A stretch of 64,000 bases of DNA from G963665215 sp963665215. Its GTDB lineage: Bacteria; Chloroflexota; Dehalococcoidia; Lucifugimonadales; CAUZJF01. Position numbers and translations under genes: made by a program. Location: NCBI GenBank assembly GCA_963665215.2, contig CAXXWW010000008.1, positions 806,001 to 870,000 of the forward strand. The letters are read 5' to 3'. The notes below the pieces were generated by a model. The model ran no database searches. It saw only the letters and a program-made list of their open reading frames with translations, and was not told where the DNA came from. Every line of letters starts with the position of its first letter. The stretch's first letter is position 1. Below are positions 27,793 to 36,365 of the stretch, piece after piece.

Positions 27793-27822
27793 AAGACCCG
27801 GTCATTTAGGACCGGGTCTTTT
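27793..27822 (+). terminator. Rho-independent terminator of the passenger operon
   Basis: An 11-bp perfect stem (AAGACCCGGTC, 27793-27803, with its complement at 27810-27820), a 6-base loop and a short T tract. It separates the passenger genes from the transposase promoter. Confidence 0.85.
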
Positions 27823-27835
27823 GTATCTAAATCCC

Positions 27836-27864
27836 TTGACATTCTGCTAGCATTATGATATACT
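27836..27864 (+). promoter_or_regulatory. Consensus sigma-70 promoter of the IS1-type transposase, probably leaderless
   Basis: TTGACA (27836-27841), a 17-bp spacer and TATACT (27859-27864). The transposase ATG is at 27871, about where transcription should begin, so the mRNA is predicted to be leaderless; no SD lies before the ATG. Confidence 0.8.
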
Positions 27865-27870
27865 TTGGGC

Positions 27871-28710
27871 ATGAACAAGCTACCAGAACACAAGCGGATT
27901 CATACCCTGAACATGCTGGTCGAGGGTTCCTCTATGCGGTCAGTCTCCCGCGTGGTGGGAATCAGCATCAACACCGTTACCAAACTCCTGGTTGACGCAG
28001 GCATTGCCTGCGAGCGTATCCACGATAAGCGGGTGCGCGACGTGGACGCTCATCGGGTACAGTGTGACGAGATATGGAGCTTCTGCTACGCCAAATCCAA
28101 GAACGTGGGCCATGCCGAGGCTGCGCCCGCAGGAGCGGGCGATGTTTGGACATGGACCGCCATAGACAGCGACTCGAAGTTGATTATCTCTTGGCTCATC
28201 TCCCCAGGCCGTGATTCTGGGTATGCCATAGAGGTCATGGACGATCTGAGGAACCGCCTGGCGAACCGCGTACAGTTAACCACAGACGGTCACAGGGCCT
28301 ACTTGGAGGCCGTAGAGGGAGCTTTCGGCGGAGACGTGGACTATGCGCAGCTTGTGAAGCTCTACGGGCCTAGCAGCCAAGAGGAACAGCGCCGGTACAG
28401 CCCAGCCTACTGCCTAGGTTCAAAGAAGGTTGCAGTCATGGGCGACCCCAGGCACGAGGACATAAGCACGTCCTACGTGGAGCGGCACAACCTCACCATG
28501 AGAATGAGCATGAGGCGGTTCACTCGGCTGACTAATGCGTTCTCAAAGAAGGCTCAGAACCACGCCTATTCCGTCGCTCTGTATGCGGTCTGGTTTAACT
28601 TCCTGCGGCCCCACAAGAGCCTTGACGGACAGACCCCGGCACAGGTGACGGGGCTGGCGAAGGAGCGTTATGGCTGGGACTGGATTCTCCGGGAGATGGA
28701 TTCAAACTGA
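27871..28710 (+). CDS. IS1-family transposase
   Basis: 279 aa from the ATG at 27871. An N-terminal HTH ('SMRSVSRVVGISINTVTKLL') is followed by the IS1-type DDE domain: 'VQCDEIWSFCYAKSKN', 'QLTTDGHRAYLEAV' and 'STSYVERHNLTMRMSMRRFT', with the terminal 'FNFLRPHKSLDGQTPAQ'. It is a single long frame rather than the InsA/InsB' pair of classic IS1. The stop codon lies in the right inverted repeat. Confidence 0.92.
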   Translation: MNKLPEHKRIHTLNMLVEGSSMRSVSRVVGISINTVTKLLVDAGIACERIHDKRVRDVDAHRVQCDEIWSFCYAKSKNVGHAEAAPAGAGDVWTWTAIDSDSKLIISWLISPGRDSGYAIEVMDDLRNRLANRVQLTTDGHRAYLEAVEGAFGGDVDYAQLVKLYGPSSQEEQRRYSPAYCLGSKKVAVMGDPRHEDISTSYVERHNLTMRMSMRRFTRLTNAFSKKAQNHAYSVALYAVWFNFLRPHKSLDGQTPAQVTGLAKERYGWDWILREMDSN

Positions 28711-28739
28711 GACACTACCAGATTTCCGGAGCCACTTCT

Positions 28740-29453
28740 GTGATACCTACTTACCCCGTACCCGATCGGATGCCGAACGGCCTCCAGTGGACCGACGAGG
28801 GCCTGTTCGTCATGGACCAGTACTCGGACAACGTGTACGTTCTGGGCGATGGCGGCCAGGTGGTCCGAACGATCGAGACGCCCACCGAAAACGGCTCCGG
28901 CATCACAGTCGGCGGCGGTTACCTCTGGACCGCCTCTAACGGGAGCACCACGGCCCGGCCCTACCGCCCCACCGACACCCACATGCCTTGGGTCTACAAG
29001 CTGGACCTGAACACGGGCGGGCCGGTGGACCGGTACCCAACTCCGGACGGGGGCGGCATACACGGTATAGAGTGGGACGACGGCCTGCTGTGGCTGACGG
29101 CGTTCAAGCCAAAGGCGCTAGTCCTGGTCGACCCCACCGACTTCACGGTCGTGAGGAAACTCCCGTCCGACCTGGTCGTTCTGCACGGTCTGGCGAGAGA
29201 CGGCGATGGCATATGGTGCTCCGACAGGAAGGCCAAAGTCATCGTGAAGTACGACGTCGAGACCGGCGAGGAGCTGGACCGCATCACGTTGCCAGCGGAT
29301 GGTCCTGATCCGCATGGTCTGTCGATTAAGGACGGCGAGCTCTGGTACTGCGACGCCGCGTTCCCGGCACCCAGCAGCCGGGACTACCCTGAGATCGGAA
29401 AAGTGGTCGGCCAGGAGGCCACAGTAGGGGCGGGCGGGCCGACCTCGGAATAG
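28740..29453 (+). CDS. Beta-propeller (SMP-30/Vgb-like) protein
   Basis: 237 aa with repeated propeller blades: 'MPNGLQWTDEGLFVMDQYSD', 'GIHGIEWDDGLLWLTAFKP', 'LHGLARDGDGIWCSDRKAK', 'PHGLSIKDGELWYCDAAFP'. It resembles streptogramin-lyase/SMP-30-type propellers, but the enzymatic activity cannot be assigned. The GTG start at 28740 has GGAG 8 bp upstream, directly beside the IS1-family target duplication, so the native promoter is probably displaced. No signal peptide. Confidence 0.75.
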   Translation: MIPTYPVPDRMPNGLQWTDEGLFVMDQYSDNVYVLGDGGQVVRTIETPTENGSGITVGGGYLWTASNGSTTARPYRPTDTHMPWVYKLDLNTGGPVDRYPTPDGGGIHGIEWDDGLLWLTAFKPKALVLVDPTDFTVVRKLPSDLVVLHGLARDGDGIWCSDRKAKVIVKYDVETGEELDRITLPADGPDPHGLSIKDGELWYCDAAFPAPSSRDYPEIGKVVGQEATVGAGGPTSE

Positions 29454-29765
29454 ACGGGGTTAGGCCGAGTGAGCACCCCGGACAGGTCCCTTCGTGCCGG
29501 TGTCGTGGGTTGTGCGGTGTTTTCTCACCTGATCTGCCCGTTGCTACGCCTCTGCCGCACTGTTACCGGCCTCGTACTCTGGGGCGGATCCGCCTGCGGC
29601 GGAGGGGCGAAACGAGGAATGGTACCGGCGTTCACGTAACTGCTGTCTCGCAGGCGCGGGACGCATAGGAGTCGGGTCGGAGTGCCGCCGGGCTCGAGGC
29701 GAATTCCGGTGGTGTGTCGGACGTGGCCAGACCGGAGAACAAAAGGTCCTTGCGGGAGGGTGCCG

Positions 29766-31005
29766 ATGAATACGTTCGATCTAATGGTTATTGGCTCAGG
29801 CTCCGGCCTGGAGGTCTCCTCGGAGGCCGCCGAACGGGGTCTCTCGGTGGCCGTGGTGGAAGAGGGTCCCTTTGGGGGGACCTGCCTGAATCGAGGCTGC
29901 ATTCCCTCCAAGATGCTGATCCACTGTGCCGATGTCATGGAGACCATCGAGAGCGCTCATCAGTTTGGAATTCAGGCCCGGGTCGACGGGGTGGACTGGG
30001 GGTTCATCATTCAACGCGTGGTTGACGAGATCGATGGAGATGCCCGGGCCATCGAGGAAGGAAACCGACAGACTCCATATATCACCTTGATCAAGGGCAG
30101 AGGAAGGTTCGTAGGGGATAAGACTCTTGAGGTAAACGGGGACCGGATAAGCGCGGAGACCGTCGTCATCGGCGCCGGCGCGCGCCCGCGGGTGCCCGAG
30201 ATCAGCGGGATCGCCGGCGTCCCATATGTGACTTCCGACGAGGCGCTGCGGCTGCCCGAGCAGCCAAGGCGGCTAACGATAGTGGGCGGCGGGTACATCG
30301 CCGCCGAGATGGGGCACTTCTTCGGCGCCCTGGGCACGTAGGTTACCATCATCCAACGGGGCCCGAGTCTCGTCCAGCAAGAGGACCGGGACATCTCCCG
30401 CCGCTTCACCGAGGTCTATCAGCGGAGGTTTCGTCTACTTCTGAACGCTCACGTCATCGAGGCGTCTACCCGCGGAGACGAGATCTCCGTCGTCGTGTCC
30501 AGGGATGGGGATACGGAAGCTATTGGCTGTGACTCTCTCCTGATAGCAGCGGGCCGCATTCCAAACGCAGACTTACTGGATGTGGCGACCACCGGTGTAG
30601 AGGTTGACCAGGGGGGCTTCATCAAGGTGGACGAGAACCTGCAGACGCGGGTACCCGGCATCTGGGCGCTGGGCGACATCGTGGGGAAGAACCTTCTGAA
30701 ACACAGCGCCAATCTGGAGGCGGCCTACGTCGCCAATAACATCTTTAACCCGGACCGTATGGTTGCCGTAAACTACCACGCTATGCCTCATGCCATATTC
30801 GCCTCGCCGCAGGTCGGCGGCGTCGGTCTGACCGAACAAGAAGCAGAGGAGCTGAGCATCCCCTATGCCGCCGCGACCTATGATTAATACGACACGGCCT
30901 ATGGCGCATCCATTGAGGACCGGGACGGCTTTGTCAAGGTGTTGGCCCACCGGGAGACTCAAGAAATTCTAGGTTGCCACATCATAGGCACCGACGCCTC
31001 TACGC
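29766..31005 (+). pseudogene. FAD/NAD disulfide oxidoreductase (dihydrolipoyl dehydrogenase family), two nonsense codons and a lost 3' end
   Basis: Class-I pyridine-nucleotide disulfide oxidoreductase. The ATG at 29766 follows GGGAGGG. The redox-active disulfide 'GGTCLNRGCIPSKM', the NAD-site 'IVGGGYIAAEMGHFFGALGT' and the FAD-site 'VPGIWALGDIVG' are present. The frame contains an in-frame TAG at 30339-30341, where relatives have Glu ('GALGT-E-VTIIQRG'), and a TAA at 30885-30887. It then stops at IS256 copy 4 after 'ILGCHIIGTDAST'; the remaining dimerisation domain is absent and the DNA beyond the IS belongs to a different gene. Confidence 0.88.
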
Positions 31006-32373
31006 GAGGTTACGTCAATAGGTGTGTAAACGACATCAGGCGGCGACCTTCTCAGCCGTTGATTCAATGGCGATTCCATCCGCATACTGTGCACCGAGAT
31101 AGACGTCTTCGATCAACTCAGGGGCCTTCAGACGCCTGAAGCGCTGTTCGGCGACCATCAACATTTTCCAGATCACCGCTATCGCCCGATCGACCCTCTT
31201 GTAGCGCTTGGCGGCATCGGTCCGAAGCCTGAGGGCCGCGAAGGGTGATTCTACCGGGTTCGTCGTGCGAAGGTGCCCCCAGTGCTCCTTTGGGAAGTCA
31301 TAGAAGGTGACCATGCGGTCCCAGTCCCGCTCCAAGGCCTCTGAGGCCGCCTCGTAGGAATGGTCGCCGCACCACCTGGTGAACACCGTCCTGAGCCGCT
31401 CAGCCTCTGTCCGAGTCGGCGCGTAGGGGATAGTACGCAGCATGAGCTTGGCCTGGTCCTGTTGTCGCTTTGGAAGCTTGGCGAGCACGTTTACGATCTT
31501 GTGGTTCCAGCAGCGTTGCTCTGCCGCCTGCGGATAGACGTTGCGCAGAGCTCCCCAGATGCCCAGGTGTCCGTCTCCAACCACCAGCCTCGGGCAGCTC
31601 AAGCCCCGGCGCTTGATGTCCCTGAGCACCTCGGACCAGTTCTCTGTGGACTCCCTGTATCCGGGAACAGCGCTCACCACCACCTTGCTCCCGTCGCTCA
31701 GGGCCGCCATCACCACCAGTACCGCCGCCTTCTCCTTCTCAAGACCAGCCTTGACGTAGACTCCATCCACCCACATGTAGACCACTTCCAGGTCATCGAG
31801 GGGCCGGCTGCGCCATTGGGCAAGCTCATCGTTCCACTTATCCTTCAACCGGGCCACCGTGCTCGCCGATACCGGTGCGTCCTCTCCCAGCAGCCCCCGC
31901 AAAGCCAGATCGAAGTCGCCTTCGGATAGACCGTGCAGGTACAGCTCGGGGATCAACTCAGCAACCTTCCTGGTCCTGTTGACGAACAGCGGCAGCAGCC
32001 GGCTCTCGAACTGCTCCTCGGTATCGCGGACTCGCGGCCGCCTCAGCTGTATCGTTCCCGAACTCAGCGTAAGCCTCCGGGCTCTGCCGTATCCGTTCCG
32101 ATAGCCGGTATCTGAGTCCGAGTCGGATCTGAGCGCCGACTTCGCCCTTCCCAGAAACGCCGTCACCTCCTCCTCCAGCAACTCCTGGATCAGCCTCTGG
32201 ACCTGGCTTCGCACCCAATCCTCCAACTGCTCCCACTCCGGCCTTGACTCCGACCTACTCTCAGTGCTTTCCTTCCTCATGGGCGGTCTATCTCCTCTCT
32301 TGGGCCTCGAGCCCGTGTTGTTCAGAGAGAGGGTACACCGCCTGACTGTTTACACACTTTTTGAAGATACCTC
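31006..32373 (-). mobile_element. IS256-family element, copy 4 (no target duplication)
   Basis: A 1368-bp copy in reverse orientation. The flanks CTCTACGC and ATATCGGC do not match, and they belong to different broken genes (oxidoreductase and ABC exporter), so a recombination between IS copies has joined distant DNA here. Confidence 0.94.
31036..32280 (-). CDS. IS256-family transposase (copy 4)
   Basis: Full-length 414 aa, catalytic residues intact. It differs from copy 1 at residue 41 (Gly to Ala), a change shared with copy 5. Confidence 0.96.
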   Translation of the reverse strand: MRKESTESRSESRPEWEQLEDWVRSQVQRLIQELLEEEVTAFLGRAKSALRSDSDSDTGYRNGYGRARRLTLSSGTIQLRRPRVRDTEEQFESRLLPLFVNRTRKVAELIPELYLHGLSEGDFDLALRGLLGEDAPVSASTVARLKDKWNDELAQWRSRPLDDLEVVYMWVDGVYVKAGLEKEKAAVLVVMAALSDGSKVVVSAVPGYRESTENWSEVLRDIKRRGLSCPRLVVGDGHLGIWGALRNVYPQAAEQRCWNHKIVNVLAKLPKRQQDQAKLMLRTIPYAPTRTEAERLRTVFTRWCGDHSYEAASEALERDWDRMVTFYDFPKEHWGHLRTTNPVESPFAALRLRTDAAKRYKRVDRAIAVIWKMLMVAEQRFRRLKAPELIEDVYLGAQYADGIAIESTAEKVAA

Positions 32374-33428
32374 ATATCGGCATTGGACTAGTACTAGTCG
32401 TAGCCGCACAGGCAATGCAGCAGGGCTCCTTCACCGTCGGTGATTTTGCGCTATTCGTCTTCTACATTGGGACTGTCGGATTGCTCAACCAAAACATTGG
32501 AGGCGCGTTGACGGACTATTGGCGGGTGGTGGTCTCCCTGGGCCGGCTGCAGGATCTGATGCGGGGGGGTGACCCTGCGGCCCTGGTCGCCTACGAACCG
32601 CTACATCTTCGAGGGGACCTCCCCGACGTACCCTACCTGCAGAAGGACACTCGCCATCGCCTGCGAGTAGTGGAGGCAACCGGGCTGACTTACCTGCACC
32701 CTAACAGCGGCCGGGGCATCGACAAAATCGACCTTCGGCTGGAACGGGATTCATTCACCGTGATAACTGGGAGGATAGGATCGGGCAAGACCACTCTCCT
32801 ACGCGTCCTGCTGGGGCTGCTGCCTGGTGACGGCGGCGAGGTGCGCTGGAACGGGAAGGTAGTGAGGGAACCGGACAAGTTCTTCGTGCCGCCAAGGTGC
32901 GGCTATACGGCCCAGGTCCCGCGACTGTTCAGCGCGCCGCTCCGGGACAATATTCTGATGGGGTTGCCCGAGGACAGGGTAGACCTTCCTGACGCCATTC
33001 GGTCGGCGGTGATGGAGCAGGACGTTGAGGAGCTGCAGAACGGCCTGGACACGGTGGTGGGACCCAGGGGAGTCAAGCTATCGGGCGGGCAGCTCAGACG
33101 CTCGGCGGCCGCCAGGATGTTCGTGCGCGACCCGGAGCTGCTGGTGGTGGACGACCTGTCCAGCGGGCTAGACGTCGAGACGGAGGAACTTCTGTGGGAC
33201 CGTCTGTTCGAGCGAGAGGACATGACCGCCCTGGTCGTAACGCATCGACGAGCTGCTCTACGTCGGGCCGACCACATTGTCGTGCTCAAAGACGGTAGGG
33301 TGGCGGCCGAAGGCACGCTGCCGGACCTGCTGCGCACATCGGAGGAGATGCGGCGGCTGTGGGCGGGCGACATTGGTGAGGCCGAGTCGACCGCCTCCGT
33401 AGACACGGCTCCCTCGGAGCTCGGATAA
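32374..33428 (+). pseudogene. ABC exporter, C-terminal part (end of membrane domain plus ATPase)
   Basis: The frame starts at the IS256 boundary. It holds the last membrane helices ('FALFVFYIGTVGLLNQNIGG') and a complete nucleotide-binding domain: Walker A 'GRIGSGKTTLL', signature 'LSGGQLRRSAAAR', Walker B 'LLVVDDLSSGLD', H-loop 'VVTHRRAAL'. A full half-size exporter is about 600 aa; roughly 250 N-terminal residues are missing. The TAA stop overlaps the next ATG by one base. It may still yield a soluble ATPase fragment but not a transporter. Confidence 0.88.
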
Positions 33429-33979
33429 TGAGCGCAGAGCCGATAGAGCTTACAACCGAACGCCTGCTGCTGCGGCCCTACAGTCTGAAGGACGTGGACG
33501 ACGTGTTCGAGTACCGCTCGGATGCGGAGTGGGCGCGGTACCTTCCCCATGTGCCCGACCCCTACACTCGCAGGGCGGCCGAGGAGTCCGTGGCCCGGTA
33601 CGTGCTCGAATCGTGGGAGACTCACCCTACCTGGGCAATCGTCCTCGATCGCAAGGTCATTGGGCAAATTGTTCTGACGATAAATGTCCAGAATAAGATC
33701 GGGGAACTCGGATATACGCTATCGAGAGCTCACTGGGGGAAAGGGCTGACGGTCGAAGCGGCGCGCACGGTGATCGACTGGGGGTTCGAAGAGAGGCAAC
33801 TTGAGAAGCTCTTTGCTCAGACAGATGCCCGCAATAGGCGGTCCATCCGGGTCATGGAGAAGCTGGGTATGACCCGGGAAGGTGTCCTACGTAGCCACGG
33901 TGTGGGCCGAGGCGAGCGTATCGACGAAGTGTCCTACGGTATCCTCCGCGAGGAGTGGGAGGGGCACCAGCGAAGATGA
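33428..33979 (+). CDS. GNAT family N-acetyltransferase (RimJ/RimL type)
   Basis: 183 aa. Acetyl-CoA-dependent acetyltransferase with the RimJ/RimL pattern: 'IELTTERLLLRPYSLKDVDD' at the start, 'IGELGYTLSRAHWGKGLTVE' before the CoA loop, and 'NRRSIRVMEKLGMTREGVLR'. Its ATG overlaps the ABC stop (TAATG), and its own stop overlaps the HIT gene (ATGA), so the three were one operon. The substrate is unknown; such enzymes acetylate ribosomal proteins or small amines. Its original promoter may be lost with the 5' part of the ABC gene. Confidence 0.9.
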   Translation: MSAEPIELTTERLLLRPYSLKDVDDVFEYRSDAEWARYLPHVPDPYTRRAAEESVARYVLESWETHPTWAIVLDRKVIGQIVLTINVQNKIGELGYTLSRAHWGKGLTVEAARTVIDWGFEERQLEKLFAQTDARNRRSIRVMEKLGMTREGVLRSHGVGRGERIDEVSYGILREEWEGHQRR

Positions 33980-34419
33980 GCGACTGCGTGTTCTGTCAGA
34001 TCGTCGACGGGAAAGCTGAAGCCAGCACGGTATATGTGGACGACACAGTCATCGCCATCATGACCATTGGACCGGTAAACCCTGGACACGTAATGGTCAT
34101 TCCCAGGAGACACTATGCGTACATGCGGGACATGGACGAGGACACTGGGATGCACCTGTTCAAGATCACGCTTCGCATGGAGCAGGCGATACGCAGTTCA
34201 GGAGTCAGATGTGAGGGCATAAACCTGTTTCTGGCAGACGGGGAAGCAGCATTCCAGAAGGTATTCCATCTACACATGCACGTCTTCCCAAGATTCAAAG
34301 GGGACCCTTTCAAGATAGAGGCCGACTGGTCTGCAAAGCCGCCGCGGGAAGAGTTGGATAGGATTGCAGGTCAGATCAAGGAGGCGTACGGGTCGTCAAG
34401 GGGTGACGCGCCGGCGTAA
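33976..34419 (+). CDS. HIT family nucleotide-binding hydrolase
   Basis: 147 aa from the ATG at 33976 (ATGA overlap with the GNAT gene). The N-terminal 'SDCVFCQIVDGKAEAS' and the catalytic histidine triad 'HLHMHVFPR' define the HIT/HINT family, which cleaves AMP-linked or dinucleoside substrates. Length and motif order are normal. The substrate is not predictable. Confidence 0.93.
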   Translation: MSDCVFCQIVDGKAEASTVYVDDTVIAIMTIGPVNPGHVMVIPRRHYAYMRDMDEDTGMHLFKITLRMEQAIRSSGVRCEGINLFLADGEAAFQKVFHLHMHVFPRFKGDPFKIEADWSAKPPREELDRIAGQIKEAYGSSRGDAPA

Positions 34420-34459
34420 AGTCAGCGCCGCGTTAGACTAACGTTTCAACCCGGGGAAA

Positions 34460-34684
34460 ATGAACGCCGTATTGAAGGAAAGCCTGCTCGCCCCATTCAT
34501 CTCAGATGAGTACGACTTGTCTGAGCCGGTCGAGTGCCAGTTTGTACGACGTGGCTTCAACGATCACTACCTCGTCAAATCTGGAGGCGAAAAATACTTC
34601 CTCAGGGTATACTACCATGGCTATCGTCGAGGATGGTGCGGTACTTGGGTCCAAGGCAGCCTGATATGGGGAATGTCGGTCTGA
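34460..34684 (+). pseudogene. Phosphotransferase-like gene stump (N-terminal ~55 residues)
   Basis: An ATG with GGGG upstream begins a clear APH/homoserine-kinase-type N-lobe ('EPVECQFVRRGFNDHYLVKS', 'GEKYFLRVYYHGYR'), after which similarity is lost and the frame stops. The catalytic lobe is absent, so this is a deletion remnant. Confidence 0.6.
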
Positions 34685-34698
34685 ACAGCCACGCCTAG

Positions 34699-34720
34699 TA
34701 GACGCCCCATTGGGCGTCTA
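34699..34720. terminator. Hairpin, possible terminator
   Basis: TAGACGCCC and GGGCGTCTA form a perfect 9-bp stem around CATT. There is no T tract, so termination is uncertain; it could also be a short palindromic repeat. Confidence 0.4.
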
Positions 34721-34760
34721 CCGCCTCTCACCAGACCAACGTAGATGTAGTCACACTGTT

Positions 34761-34772
34761 TTATATAATCAG
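34761..34772 (+). promoter_or_regulatory. Promoter -10 region of the Gfo/Idh/MocA gene
   Basis: TTATATAATCAG contains a consensus TATAAT (34764-34769), 19 nt before the GTG start at 34788. The identical 12-mer stands before the gene at 40216. No strong -35 is visible. Confidence 0.5.
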
Positions 34773-34787
34773 TCAGGAGAGAGCAAC

Positions 34788-35906
34788 GTGAAAACCTACA
34801 AAGCCGCCCTGGTAGGGTGCAGCCGCATGGGTGCCTTCATTGATAACGAGGTGATGGGCTATCCGTGGGCCCAAGTCCCCTACTCCCACGCCGCAGGATA
34901 CGAGGCCTGCGACAGGACAGTCCTCGTGGCCTGCTCAGACCTACGTACCGAAGTGATGGAGCAGGTGGGGAAGAGGTACGGCGTCCCCAAAGATAAGCAG
35001 TACACCGACTACAAAGAGATGATCGACAAAGAACAGCCCGACATCGTGAGCGTAGCCACGCAGCCGGAACACCGGGCCGAGATCGTGATCTACGCCGCGG
35101 AGCACGGCGCCCGCGCGATCTACGCCGAGAAGGCGATGGCAGCCTCGATGGCCGAAGCCGACGCGATAGTCGAGGCCTGTGAGAAGAATGGCGTCTTCTT
35201 CAATCTGGGTACGAACCGCCGGTATGACACCGGGTTCGACAAGATGAAGGAGGTCATCGACAGCGGGGACTTGGGCCGCCTGAAGTCGCTGATCGCCTAC
35301 TCGACCAGTGCCCTCTTCAACGGCTCCAGCCATCAGTTCGATCTTCTCATGCGGCTGAACAGCGACCAGCCGGCCTCATCGGTCCAGGCGTCCTTGACGG
35401 GTTTCCAAAGGGCGGGCTTGCAGGTGGGGGTGGAAGACCTCTTCGAGGGCGACAGAATGCTGGAGGACCCGATTGGTCACGGCATCATTCAGTTCGAGAA
35501 CGACGTTACCGCCTACGCCCTCAACACCTCTCGCCGTTCGGACTGGGAGGCGCACTGCGAGAACGGCGTCGTCGTGTCTATGAACAACGGGGTCGACTGG
35601 GAGATACGCCGTCCGGGCCCGCCGGACCAACGCGGCCGCCCGGCCCGGTTGATGACGCACCCGTTTCCGGAATACCAGCGCTCCAGCTCGACCCTGAACC
35701 TCATCAACGACCTGGTCCATTCCTTGGACACCGGAGAGCCGTCAAGGTGCGGAGTGCGCGTGGCCCACGCCAGCACCGAGCTTATCTTCGCGTTCATCGA
35801 GTCCCACCTGCGCGGAGGCGCCCGCGTGGATATACCGCTGAGGGGCAGCAAGGCGCGGCTACAGCGGGACCGTGGGCCTCGCCCGCCCAAGTACCAGCCG
35901 GACTAA
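34788..35906 (+). CDS. Gfo/Idh/MocA family oxidoreductase
   Basis: 372 aa from a GTG with SD AGGAGA 7 bp upstream; a longer upstream frame lacks an SD. The N-terminal Rossmann domain binds NAD(P) ('YKAALVGCSRMGAFIDNEVM'); the position of the usual EKP motif reads 'YAEKAMAAS', keeping Glu-Lys. The C-terminal alpha/beta domain is the GFO_IDH_MocA_C type. Members oxidise or reduce sugars, inositols and related compounds; the substrate is unknown. The gene stands alone. Confidence 0.88.
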   Translation: MKTYKAALVGCSRMGAFIDNEVMGYPWAQVPYSHAAGYEACDRTVLVACSDLRTEVMEQVGKRYGVPKDKQYTDYKEMIDKEQPDIVSVATQPEHRAEIVIYAAEHGARAIYAEKAMAASMAEADAIVEACEKNGVFFNLGTNRRYDTGFDKMKEVIDSGDLGRLKSLIAYSTSALFNGSSHQFDLLMRLNSDQPASSVQASLTGFQRAGLQVGVEDLFEGDRMLEDPIGHGIIQFENDVTAYALNTSRRSDWEAHCENGVVVSMNNGVDWEIRRPGPPDQRGRPARLMTHPFPEYQRSSSTLNLINDLVHSLDTGEPSRCGVRVAHASTELIFAFIESHLRGGARVDIPLRGSKARLQRDRGPRPPKYQPD

Positions 35907-35975
35907 CGCCAAGCCTCGGACGTAGGGGTGGGTTCGGTCCCCCCTTTGGGTTAGGGGGGATTTGAAGCCTTGCCG

Positions 35976-36128
35976 TCACCGCGTCCGATTTCCAGACGAC
36001 GCGAGTTCCTTATCGCGGTCCGCCTCCGCCACGGCATCAGCGAACCGCCGGACCTTCCCGAAGTCCTTCACCCCATCGGTCTCCACACCACTCGACACGT
36101 CGACCGCCAAGCGACCGCCCCAGGACTC
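35976..36128 (-). pseudogene. Phosphoribosylanthranilate isomerase (TrpF) C-terminal fragment
   Basis: The minus-strand frame contains 'LAVDVSSGVETDGVKDFGKV' followed by 'RRFADAVAEAD', the characteristic C-terminal end of TrpF (the phosphate-binding 'DVSSGVE' loop and last helix). Only about 45-50 residues remain; no upstream TrpF sequence is present. It is a tail left by deletion or rearrangement. Confidence 0.6.
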
Positions 36129-36331
36129 CCGCAGAACGAGTTCTCGGGAAGAGTGGTCTAGTAGGACCGTCAAGTGACAGCGGGGGGTAGGCTCGGGGGG
36201 GGGGGCTGTGTGACGAATAGTGGATGGCGCTGGCAGGTAGGAGGTGTAGAGCCTAGCAATTAGAGGAGAGCGTATAAGGCCACCCGCCTGACATTAGATC
36301 GTGGAAAAGGCGACCGTCCGCTATACATTCC

Positions 36332-36365
36332 GGGCCCGGCTAAAGCCGGGGCCCTCTACTCTTTT
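36332..36365 (+). terminator. Strong rho-independent terminator with unidentified upstream transcript
   Basis: GGGCCCGGC, loop TAAA, GCCGGGGCCC, then a T-rich tail (TTTTT at 36361-36365). No gene precedes it on this strand within 400 bp (36129-36331 holds only a G-rich stretch), so it may terminate a small RNA or a lost gene. Confidence 0.7.

Larger units (their letters stand above)
26377..28719 (+). mobile_element. IS1-family element carrying five passenger genes
   Basis: A 2343-bp unit bounded by perfect 17-bp inverted repeats (GGTAGTGTCTCAGTTTG at 26377-26393, complement at 28703-28719) and by an 8-bp direct duplication AGATTTCC (26369-26376 and 28720-28727). The right part is the IS1-type transposase, whose stop codon lies inside the right repeat. 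The left 1.4 kb holds five small same-strand genes closed by a terminator, visibly richer in A+T than the surroundings. Classical IS1 is under 1 kb and encodes only transposition genes, so this has a transporter-IS organisation. The single duplication shows that the whole unit moved together. Confidence 0.9.

Noticed and set aside
845..31005. Stop-codon reassignment explaining the in-frame TAA/TAG codons in the RND and oxidoreductase genes
   Set aside because: Intact genes in the window end normally with TAA, TAG and TGA, and both affected genes also carry IS lesions, so pseudogenisation is simpler.
31360..31929. Long open frame opposite the IS256 transposase, found at all five copies
   Set aside because: It is the antisense shadow of a high-GC coding sequence, has no SD, and its conservation follows only from the near identity of the IS copies.
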